Below, one piece after another: positions 55,851 through 64,000 of a DNA stretch of 64,000 bases. The first letter of the stretch is position 1. Each line of letters begins with the position of its first letter. The DNA comes from Pachyseris speciosa. Lineage: Eukaryota > Cnidaria > Anthozoa > Scleractinia > Pachyseridae. The translations under genes and the position numbers were made by a program. The notes below the pieces were generated by a model. The model was not told where the DNA came from. It saw only the letters and a list, made by a program, of their open reading frames with translations, and ran no database searches. The DNA lies in assembly GCA_016490735.1 (NCBI GenBank), contig JAEMWC010000031.1, positions 1,299,501 to 1,363,500 of the forward strand, in the 5' to 3' direction.

Positions 55851-56266
55851 AGGATTTCGCGAAAAACATTGACCCCCACGTCGGTTACGAAGTTATTGAG
55901 GCGTTTGGGGGGGGGGGGATGACATCATTCCTCTCGACGAACTTCCCCTCCCTGAGGATGGGCTTGACAACCAGAAGATTGTTGTGTTCGACGACTTGGT
56001 TTGTGAAAAAAACCAAGACGACATTGTGGAATATTTCGTTGGCGGCCGTCACCAACAACTGCGCCGTGATTTATCTTTCACAGGACTTTTTCAAAACCAC
56101 CAAAATTATCCGCGACAACTGCAGCCATTTCTGTATTTTTGCTTTCCCTGAAAGAGAAAACAGACGGATCGCTGCCGATCTGGGGGTGAAGCCACCCAAC
56201 CTGCTTGACCGCGCAACTAAAAAGAATTTTCTTTCTTTTATTACGACAAGCCGAAAAAAGAGATGA
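55851..56266 (+). pseudogene. Packaging ATPase, C-terminal part
   Basis: It continues the frame interrupted at 49991 with KNIDPHVGYEVIEAF up to a G-tract (55909-55918), where a frame change occurs. The shifted frame holds a KIVVFDDLV-type Walker B segment near 55970. After about 56040 the first frame resumes with NNCAVIYLSQDFFKTTKIIR and FAFPERENRRIAADLGV, the sensor-like region and C-terminus. Two frame changes besides the transposon make it inactive. Confidence 0.75.
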
Positions 56267-56275
56267 AAAAAAATT

Positions 56276-56462
56276 TCGACGAGAATATATAGGGAGAGAC
56301 ATGGGGTGGTTCAACGAACTTCCAAGCGACATGGAAAAAGACGGCAGCATCGCAAAGCATGTGTTTCTCAACCCGGGTGGACATCGCATCTGCAACGCAG
56401 GCAAGGAGAAAAAACGGCAGCATCGTGAAGACAGGCGTTCTCAACCTGGGTGGACATCGTGA
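56276..56462 (+). pseudogene. Truncated tandem copy of the fibre gene start
   Basis: The segment GAGAATATATAGGGAGAGAC then ATGGGGTGG (56301) repeats the upstream box and first codons of the fibre gene (56493). Its frame MGWFNELPSDMEKDGSIAKH ends after 53 codons at 56460-56462. The KDGSIA word is also found after the collagen repeats of the full gene (about 56775), so this looks like a copy in which the collagen stalk was deleted. Confidence 0.6.
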
Positions 56463-56492
56463 AAAAATTTGGACGAGATAATATAGTAAAAC

Positions 56493-58531
56493 ATGGGGTG
56501 GCTGAACGAACTTCGCAGAAGCTTTTTCCGAAGCGCGGGAGAAGGAACCCCCGAACCTCGTGGCCCCCCTGGCCCGCGTGGTTTACGTGGGAAAAAGGAG
56601 ATCGCGGCCCGGCAGGACCGACTGGTGCGCAAGGTCCAACCGGTCCACACAGACCTGCAGGTCCTGTCGGGCCTCCAGGGCCTCGAGGGACAAGAGGACT
56701 GCAAGGGCCTCCAGGCGCGCAAGGACCTCAGGGCCCTGCAGGCCCAACAGGCTCGGGTGACTTCCGAAAAGACGGCAGCATCGCGATGACGGGCAATCTC
56801 GACATGGGAGAGAATCTGATCACCAAACTTGGTTTTCCCAAAGACATCCTTGATACCACAAATAAAAGCTATGTCGAATCGGAAATTGAACTGTGTTTGA
56901 AACGAGATGGAACGAACCCAGCGTGGGGGGGATTTGAACATGAATGGGTATGCCATTCGAGCTTTGAAAGACGCCGATTCCAGTACGCCTGCTGAAAACG
57001 CCGTCAACAAAAAATACGTGGATGCAGGCCTTCGAACCAAATTCGACGCAATCGCGCAAACAGAGTTGAACATGAAAAAAAACAACGCTGTCACCAATCT
57101 CGCCCCTCCTTCCTCCGCGACAAACGCGACGACCAAAAGATATGTTGACGAGTATTTCGTTAAAAGAGATGGCTCGAATGTAATGTATAGGGATCTGTCG
57201 ATGGCCAACCACAACATCGAAAACCTTGGAGTGCCCACAAATAACAAACACGCGGTCAACAAAATTTATGTCCACCAAGCTCCTTTTCTTCCACTTGTTG
57301 GTGGACAAATGGCAGGGCAATCGACATGCACAACAACAAAATTGTGAACGTGAAAGACCCCGTGAACACTGGCGATGGTGTCAACAAAAAATACGTGGAT
57401 GCGGCTCATTTGACTTTCTCCGGCCACCAACCGAATCCCTTCCAGTATCTGATGGAGGATATCAATGAGTCTCCGAGTGAAAACAACATCTCAGTTCTCA
57501 GAATCAACCACTTTTCTGGATCGCCCCATCCGTTCAAAAAAAATGCATACCTCTTTATGTTAATCAAGGATACAGATGGCAGCAACCAATACCGCTCGCG
57601 CCTCGGATTTGATCTCTTTTCACTGCCCGTTGGGTACTACACCTTTGTTGTCGAATACTTTCCTCCAGATATGGGAAATGTCAGTGTGACCGCGAGCGAA
57701 ACCACTTCAGGGGGGCAAGCTTCGAGAACCTTCCCAGCCGTCGGCTCGGTTGCTGGTTATGTTAAAACCTTGGTGCGATTTCACCGATGGCAAAGCTCAC
57801 CCCCTCCCCCCCCCCCCCATGGAGAAACGACACATACTTCGCCAGCGGGTAGAATTGTGGTGTATCATGGTGTGGAAGGCTTCGTTTCGAATGTGCCTTC
57901 GAGTGTGTTTGACCGGGTCTACACGGTGGACGACGGGAAGATGGTTTTGCAGACCGACTTGAACACCAACGGATACAATGTGGTTGGAAAGAATGGAGGG
58001 GGTTTTGAAGTTGATGATGATGGACGGATAAAAATGCATGGTGATTTGGATTTGAATGGGCATGGGATTCACGAGGTTCTTCGTTTTCAAGGTGGAAACA
58101 TCGTGTTGCTGAAGGCTTTGCGGTTTGAGGGGGAGGTGAGAGCAGTTTTCCATTATACGTTCATGGGTACTTCAATTTTAATTTCCGACACCACAGAGGG
58201 GGATTGTGTTTTCGGTCCTTTCAAAAGCACGGAAAAAGCTTTGTTATACGATTCCATCGTGGATATGATTGCTGTTGATTTTGAAAAAATGGACGTTCCA
58301 GGGTGGAGTCGTAATAACGTAAATTTAACTTTTACATTACCACTCGCTATACCAAAAAAACCCGACTCACTCGCTTTTCCTTTTCCATTAAACCCGAGAA
58401 CCCGACAAGTGGTTTGGTTCCCACGTGTGAGACACAGCTTTCACCTTTCACTCAAAATTATCTTGGGCCCTTTTAGTGGTACGGGTGTCAGTGTGAGAGG
58501 TTCAGTCATTTTCCTCTGCGTTAAATATTGA
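56493..58531 (+). pseudogene. Fibre-like protein with collagen stalk and YVD repeats, frameshifted
   Basis: ATG at 56493, [12 protein letters not shown], then about 40 Gly-x-y triplets ([35 protein letters not shown]), a [18 protein letters not shown] segment, and at least three repeats of the form N-M-N-G-x-x-I-x-x-L...A-V-N-K-K-Y-V-D (near 56940, 57130 and 57330). A beta-rich C-terminal part (RSRLGFDLFSLPVGYYTFVV) follows. The repeats resemble those of phage tail fibres, and the collagen stalk resembles fibres of large viruses, so a trimeric attachment fibre is likely. Frame changes occur near 56580, 56930 and 57330; a C-tract at 57805 is another weak point. It follows the ATPase in the same direction. 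Confidence 0.75.
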
Positions 58532-58689
58532 TAAATAGTACTTTTGAATATGTCCACGTCTTCTGAATTTTTTTCCTTGCGTATACCCAGGTATACAATG
58601 CGGTCTCTGAAAAAAAAACCTCGCCCTCCACCCATCAACATCTTTGACTTCAACCAAATCGACCCAACCTTCCGAAGGACACTGTCGAT

Positions 58690-59130
58690 ATGTTGAAGCG
58701 GCTCTTCGCTTTTTAACACAAGAAACATTGGGGCTATGAAAAACTTTTCCGAACGTTTCAGCGTAGAAACTTGCTTTGCAACGTGGTTGCAGGAAAAGCT
58801 GTTGTGACTAGAGCTGTCGCGAGAGGGGTTACTCTCCAGCCTGCTGTCATTGCCGGTCTGACGGCGTTTGGTGCTGTCGTAAAAATTGTCGCGACGGTGA
58901 AGAAATACGACAGAAAGGCTGAGCTTCGCTCGGGTGGAGTTCAAAAAATACTGGATGCCATCCGTTTCCATCTCAGGGGGGAATTTTTCGATGCAAAGGA
59001 GTTTCTCGACAAGCTGAAAATGATCGAGGACTTCGTTTCCGACCACTGCATGGAAATCCCTGATAAACTACAAAGGAAATACTCCAAAAAGTTCATCGTG
59101 GGTTGTCATCACAATATCCCACCACCTTTC
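58690..59130 (+). pseudogene. Predicted membrane protein downstream of the fibre gene
   Basis: The frame, open from 58720, has a hydrophobic stretch (LQPAVIAGLTAFGAVVKIVA) followed by a charged helical region (KYDRKAELRSGG, FFDAKEFLDKLKMIEDFVSD). No ATG is in frame at the start; an MLKRLF start at 58691 lies one frame away, with a T-tract between, so one frame change is likely. From memory, similar one-helix proteins follow fibre genes in cnidarian Maverick-type elements. The role is unknown. The 3' end overlaps the convergent gene. Confidence 0.45.
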
Positions 59131-59654
59131 AAATCTTTCTTTCGCTTTTTGCTATTTCTTCGGTTTAATTTTTTTTGAAAGTCGAGAATTTCTTTTTTAC
59201 GTGGCCAAGCTTCCTTTGGAACCGAATTGAAAAAGTTGTCGAGGAAACAAATGTAATTGACTGACTTCTTTTCAAATTCCGCGAAATCGTGTATGATATT
59301 TCCCAGAAACACCCACAGCACCACGCTGCACTCTCGTCCTCCTGGCAACACACAGGTGTTGACTTCGTTGAAAATGTTGTATTTTTGCAGAATTTCGCGG
59401 ATGTGGGCCAGAGAAATCACAACCGGCTGCCAACCTTTCTCTTCTCTACGGGGGCGAAGAACTGTGTCGAGCTTCTGCACCAGCCCACATTTTTGACAAA
59501 CAAGCTCGCAAGCTTCCAATTTTTCCTCCAATTTCTCTTCGCAATGTCATCTACTTCTTTTTTTCTTGTGCACGGGGGGTGGCGGTTTTCGAAAATCTGC
59601 GAACGCCTGCCAAGCTTTTTGTTTCTCTTCTTCTCCAATCTCGATTCGGAACAT
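59109..59654 (-). pseudogene. Hypothetical protein with a CxxC motif, frameshifted
   Basis: ATG at 59654, MFRIEIGEEEKQKAWQAFAD, a Pro/Lys stretch, then after a frame change near 59560 a 140-codon frame with CELVCQKCGLVQKLDTVLRP, HIREILQKYNIFNEVNTCVL and a basic C-terminus. CELVCQKC could bind zinc with other cysteines. Not recognised. It is divergent from the integrase gene with 35 bases between. Confidence 0.4.
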
Positions 59655-59689
59655 CGTCGGGTTTTTCTTTCTGATATATATATGTGCAA
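59655..59689. promoter_or_regulatory. Second compact divergent promoter
   Basis: The 35 bases between the ATGs at 59654 (minus) and 59690 (plus) contain TGATATATATATG, like the box at 49746-49774. Confidence 0.45.
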
Positions 59690-60122
59690 ATGAATGACAA
59701 ACGTTCCTTCGATAAGGGAAGAACGGCGGCTTTCGCGGATCTATTACAGTCCAGAAGGATATTGAAAGGGTGGGATGCGGCAGAAAAATTGGCACAAAAA
59801 GCCAGAATCCCGGAAGAGATGGTTGCACAAACAGGCTGTTTGGCAAACCTTTCTCCCCCCGCCTTCGAAAGTTCGACGTATCCATTCCCAACGCAGCACA
59901 CCAAGCTGACCTGCTTTTTTATGCCACACGACAGGGTTGGGGGCAAACTTTGGAAATACGCTCTGACGGTTGTCGATGTGGCGAGCAGATACAAAGAGGC
60001 CGAACCTCTGGCCACAAAAAGCGCGGAGGAAGTTGCTATGGCTTTCGAGAAAATTTAAAAACGCGGTCCGCTCCAATGGCCGAAGATGCTACAAGTCGAC
60101 CCTGGGCGAGAATTCGTGGGTT
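59690..60122 (+). pseudogene. Retroviral-type integrase (rve), truncated and frameshifted
   Basis: ATG at 59690. MNDKRSFDKGRTAAF and AAEKLAQKARIPEEMV form the N-terminal helices. The core segment has an H-Q-A-D-L element near 59905, KYALTVVDVASRYKEAEPLA and, after another frame change, MLQVDPGREFVGF (60086-60122). The Asp residues in QADL and LQVDPGREF are two of the D-D-E catalytic triad. The third (Glu) and the whole C-terminal third are absent, because sequence of the convergent polymerase gene begins at about 60123. Polintons use this enzyme to insert. Confidence 0.8.
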
Positions 60123-62200
60123 TTCGGAATGAAATGAATGTCTTTTGGAATGAACTCCACTCGAACCTTTTTCTGATGTTGTTCGCTCGCCGCCCCAACT
60201 CTTTCACAAACTTGCGAATCAACTCTTTGGGGTGTCTCTCACAGATGTGTGTTGGGGTTCTCTCAAGTGTATCCCCGATGGAAACGGAGATTGGCACGTG
60301 GGCGTTTTCGAACAACAAGGAGGCGGTTGGTTCTTTGCGGTAATTGGTGTCACCAAAGGCCTCAAAATCATACAAGATAACATGTGGAAATGATTTGGTG
60401 AAAGTTTTTGGTTTGGTGCTTTCATCACGCCCAACTTCACACCCCCATGCTTCAACAACATTAAACCCTGCCTCTCGAATCGCTCTTGTTCGCTTGATAG
60501 TGTCTTGAAACAGCTCTTCTCAAGTTTTCATAACTGTTTCTTTGGTCTTCTTGTTTGAACTGACAACCACAAGTTCGTCACGGTTTGGAAAACATCTTGG
60601 ACATCCGTGGAAATAACAACCATGGTATTGGAAAACTGTGTTCGTCGCAAGATGAAACCCATCCACGGGGCTCTTGCTACCCACCTATCTCCCCCATGCC
60701 CACACATTGCGTGGTGGATATGAATTCCTCGCCGCTGTGCTTCTTTTTCAAGCCAATTGGTGGGTGCCGCGTACGTTACTTTGTCGGGGAAGAAAGCAGT
60801 TTCGAAACTTGTTCGTTTTGCTTCCACTGTTTGGACATATAATCTTTGTTTCACCTTTGGAACATGTTTTGTAATGTCGAAGAAGATGACAGGATTTTGT
60901 AAATTTTTGTTTACAGTGTGGACATACTAAATCTCCGTTCAACTTTTCAATGTTCTTGATAAGAAACACGTGCCCACCATACACACCAATTGTCAGAATA
61001 TTTCTACATGCTTCTGGCGCATTTCGGGTGAGATGCCAAACAATAATATCATGAGATATCTGCTCTGGCTCGTACACTCGAATACCAATCCATTCGTCAA
61101 GAGATTTTTTTTCATTAAGGTATTGTTCAACTTTTTCTAATTCATCCATCGATGTTCTTGGACAATCTGGGAAATATTCCGTTTGTGAAACACCGAAGAA
61201 ACCGCGTGCAAGCTGCCGCGCTGCTTCTTTGGAGCGATGTATTCTTGTTCCTTCATTAACAACAATGCACCGCCATAAACAAAGATTGTCTTGAAAAGTG
61301 TCCATCGCTACCATTGCATGCCCTCGACCAGCACGTGCTCGATTTCGCAACCAATCAGGTAACGGACCTGTTTCCAACAATGGTGCAGCGCGATCCTTCA
61401 CCATTTTTTCATCAACACTTTCAAAACCATCAAAACGCCATTTCGTGTTTGGAACGAGATTAACCAACCCCAACCTTTGGTCTTCTTTCAAGTTCAACCA
61501 CTCCTCCGCCTCATCAAATCTTCTAAACCAAGAGGAACCAAGCCGTGGGTTTTGGTTTCTCAACAACACATCATTTGGTTTACCAACCAAAAGGCAAATA
61601 CATGGCTGAGATAAAAGGAGGTTCGAGCTTTCCCTCTGATGACCTTCATAAATGTGGGTGTAACATTCTGATTCAAGTTTTCAGTAATTCTCCAGGTGAT
61701 TGTTCTCCTTCCTTCTCTTGTTGTGTCAACTGTTGTGGCGAAAATTTTAGGAACCCCTTCTCTTCTTTGTTTTCGTTTCCTCAAATTTTGTCGCAAGGCA
61801 TCTTGAGTAACTACGAACTTTCTCCAACGCGGTTTCAACTCTTCACGCTGTTTTATAAGATCTTGTGGGAAATTGCCTTTCTTGGTTTCTTCGCAAGCTC
61901 TTCTTCTAATTTTTTCAAAAGCTTTTCAACTTCTTTCCTTTTTCTTGGATTCTCCGCAAGTTCTTGCGCAACTCTTTTCAAAAATTCTTCAGCTCCAATA
62001 GAATTAATCGTTGAAGGATTATTCTTTGAAGATGTTTGAAAAGATTTGCGCTTCTTTTTTCTCCGTGTGGGTGGTACTGGTGGTTGTTCTAATATCTCTT
62101 CATCTTTCCTTTGCTGCTCCCAACGTCTTTCCATTTCCTCCCATTCTTTGATTTCACTCCGCGAAAGTGTATCGTCAAGCCATCCTCTTGAGGTCGCCAT
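60123..62200 (-). pseudogene. DNA polymerase B N-terminal and exonuclease part, truncated
   Basis: ATG at 62200 (MATSRGWLDDTL). Frames supply a charged leader (LKRVAQELAENPRKRKEVEK), then 60748-61590 with GHAMVAMDTFQDNLCLWRCI and a C2H2 finger (CPHCKQKFTKSCHLLRHYKT-C). Next come GIHIHHAMCGHGGDRWV near 60720 and YDFEAFGDTNYRKEPT with PTHICERHPKELIRKFVKEL to about 60130. The DFE in YDFEAFGD is the first proofreading-exonuclease motif of family B. The remaining exonuclease motifs and all polymerase motifs are missing. At least four frame changes are present. The lost part is next to the lost integrase end, so one deletion explains both. Confidence 0.8.
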
Positions 62201-62252
62201 TTTTCTGCCCCTATATTCTGGCGGAAAATTTCGGCCCAATTGTTTTGTGCTG

Positions 62253-62551
62253 CTCTTTATTCAACAGGGCGCGCCATCTGGTTGCTTTCCCCCCCGCGGT
62301 TTCTTCTGCATGCCTCCTTCTTCTATTCTTTGTGACATGGTTACCCTTTCACCACACTTGTTCAATATGGTGTGTCAATTAATAGGTACTACACATTTCT
62401 CTAATTGACCGGGTGGTCAAACTGGTTTTAAACAGGTTTGACCGGTTTTTTTGGGAGTGTTGAAAGTGTTTTTATTTGGTTGGTACTATCCCTAGTAGTA
62501 TAATGAGGGTCAATCGCTCCTTGACACAAAGTTGACCCTCATTATACTACT
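62253..62551. repeat. Right terminal inverted repeat with terminal hairpin
   Basis: Reverse complement of the left repeat. The outer 58 bases (62494-62551) again form a hairpin, AGTAGTATAATGAGGGTCAA returning as its complement, with a shorter loop than on the left (CGCTCCTTGACACAAAG). Confidence 0.9.
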
Positions 62552-62649
62552 CGATAAATAAACAAAACCACGTGCTTCATACAAGATGGCGATAGTTACA
62601 ACGCAACGCAACGCAACTATATGCAAAACACGATAATTTGGTTTATCAA

Positions 62650-62820
62650 GAGATTTGACAATGTAAATTGACCACCGTAAAGAGATTAAAATCTCGGCGG
62701 TTCCAGCGTTAGCCTTTTGTCAGAGCCCTTCACTCTGATGAAAGGCTAACGCTAGAGACGTCAGCTCTTTTAATCCCTTTACGTTGGTCAATTTACATTG
62801 TCAACTCCGTTGACAAACCA
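62650..62820. repeat. Foldback repeat of Penelope-associated type
   Basis: GACAATGTAAATTGACCA at about 62657 returns inverted as TGGTCAATTTACATTGTC at 62785-62803. Inside, CAGCGTTAGCCTTTTGTCAG pairs with the CTGATGAAAGGCTAACGCTA side. From memory, such GCGTTAGCC...GTCAGAG hairpins accompany Penelope-like elements in cnidarians. Confidence 0.55.
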
Positions 62821-62878
62821 AATTTTCGTGTCTCACTCCCACACCGACGCAGCACCACAGATTCTTAGAAACAAACCC

Positions 62879-64000
62879 CCTTTATTCATATGTACAAAAC
62901 AGGAACATTTTGCTATTGACGCCAATTTAGCATATCATCTTGAAAGACATTTGTTGAGATTGCTAAAGAGCAGTTCGATAATTTCAACAGAGGTATTTGG
63001 TTTCAAATATCCTCCTCTGTGTGAGCTCTTTCTGATTTCCGCAATCCAGTTTCTAGATTCCGGCTTTTCTGTAAACTCCTCGTGTTCCAACGAGCTACTG
63101 GATCGGATGTAATGGTGAGAGTTTCTTCAAAATATTTAAGCTTTAAAATCACGATTTTCTCGTTAATACAAGATTTGGATAGTTCATTGACTGACTCACG
63201 AAGAAATCCAGCCCTGAAAAGGTGTTTGAATGGAGTGTTTATCGGAAAATGTGGCCGTAGAATCGAGCTTAGTTCATTCACTTGTAACAAGAAAATCGAC
63301 AAACGTCGTGCTCAAGTTTTGAGCGGAATAACCACCTATTTACTGGAACTGCCATTCAATTCAATGATGTAAAGGCTTAGAAAATGGCTGAAGGTGGAAA
63401 TAAACCCGAGTTGTGAAGCAGGTAAGCTGTAGTTATGACAAAATCTCCCCCAGATAGGTCGATTTTGTTATAGGCCTGAAAGTCGCAAATGCTCGTACAT
63501 GTGTTGATACAAACGCCCATAACGTTTGAAATACTGAAAACGTACAAGGGGTTTTGCATATTCTCGCCGATAAAGGACTACACTTTTCGGCTGTATAGAC
63601 TATAGTGTTCAACTAGGTCCCAAAGTTTCAAAATTAGCTCCTGACGCAAGGCCATTTCCGGCCATCGTTCGAAGGCGATTGACAGTGTTTAGTAATATGC
63701 TTGATTTCGTCTTGAAACACAAAGCAAGCGCAAATGTGTTTGTCTCACTGTAAACTGCAGACGTTAATAAGAGAAATGCGTAAGATTCATTGCTGGATCA
63801 AATATTTTACAGCGCCACGAAAAATGCCAATTTTATGCTTTTCGGAGACGTTGCAACGGGCGCTGACCGGGCGAAATATTTTATGGCTCCTAACGCCACC
63901 GAAAAAACCATTTCGATTCAAACCAAATCTGTTTTTATTCGAACCTTGGTAAAGTCTTTCAGTTACCTGAGTTTCAGGCGAAATTATTTTTGATGCGAAA
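62879..64000. repeat. Right arm of the long inverted repeat (partner 37797-39228)
   Basis: Reverse complement of 37797-39228 without the MITE. It runs to the window end, so it extends further. Short frames in it mirror those in the left arm and show no known domain. Confidence 0.75.

Larger units (their letters stand above)
42654..62551. mobile_element. Maverick/Polinton-type (adintovirus-like) element, degraded, 19.9 kb with a nested insertion
   Basis: The ends begin AGTAGTATAATGAGGGTCAA on both sides and are flanked by CGATA (42649-42653 and 62552-62556); Polintons typically start with AG and duplicate 5-6 bp. Without the 5.9 kb insertion in the ATPase gene it is about 14 kb, in the family range. 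Gene content matches: protein-primed-type DNA polymerase B, retroviral-type integrase, adenovirus-type protease, packaging ATPase, capsid-type genes and a fibre. Nearly all genes have frameshifts, and two large deletions are apparent, so it is a dead copy. It is a remnant of an animal-virus-like element and is only described here. Confidence 0.9.

Noticed and set aside
56441..57320. Long minus-strand frames
   Set aside because: Antisense of the collagen and YVD repeat region.
58441..59046. 201-codon minus-strand frame
   Set aside because: It lies antisense to the end of the fibre gene and the membrane-protein gene and has no recognisable motif.

Overview
The window is animal nuclear DNA, most likely from an anthozoan cnidarian (coral or anemone). 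It has exons with GT-AG introns, CR1/L2-, RTE-, L1/Tx1- and Penelope-type retroelements, a Maverick/Polinton-type element of the kind common in cnidarians, and a P2RX7 C-terminal-type domain, a family expanded in cnidarians. The taxon is inferred from these element types, not proven.

Only one host gene is clearly recognisable. It is the catalytic 3' end of a guanylate cyclase on the minus strand, with six phase-consistent exons between 37070 and 21553. Its introns are packed with mobile DNA. Upstream exons are not seen.

Layout. (1) 1-18345 is a stack of nested insertions. A CR1/L2-like 3' end is split by a TTAA-flanked 2.3 kb transposon carrying a DEDDh-exonuclease exon (95-2375). A Gypsy Gag remnant follows. 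A second CR1/L2-like copy (3166-4348 and 17521-18345) is split by a 13.2 kb region with matching 16-bp terminal inverted repeats and a 6-bp target duplication. Inside that region are a 7.9 kb inverted dimer of a transposon with TCGAGGG heptamer ends, a 1.7 kb transposon within one arm (its empty site survives in the other arm), a Gypsy remnant within that, a 447-bp MITE and a 125-bp tandem array. (2) 18346-21550 holds a foldback element, a tRNA-derived SINE and dispersed repeats. (3) 21553-37070 is the guanylate cyclase 3' end. Its introns contain an almost complete 5.3 kb L1/Tx1-like element with a 17-bp target duplication inside an RTE remnant, a Penelope fragment and other remnants. (4) 37797-39228 and 62879-64000 are inverted arms of an unidentified larger repeat. 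(5) Between them, 42654-62551 is a Maverick/Polinton (adintovirus-like) element.

The Maverick-type element has terminal inverted repeats of about 0.3 kb whose outermost parts are themselves hairpins. It carries genes recognisable as a phospholipase-A2-like protein, an adenovirus-type cysteine protease, capsid-type proteins, a packaging ATPase, a collagen-stalk fibre, an integrase and a DNA polymerase B. Most are broken by frameshifts. The capsid gene has an internal deletion, and one deletion appears to have removed the 3' halves of both the convergent integrase and polymerase genes, so this copy cannot be autonomous. Its ATPase gene is split by a 5.9 kb TTAA-flanked transposon that contains a broken P2RX7 C-terminal (ballast-type) domain, a Mutator-like element and a mariner-type MITE.
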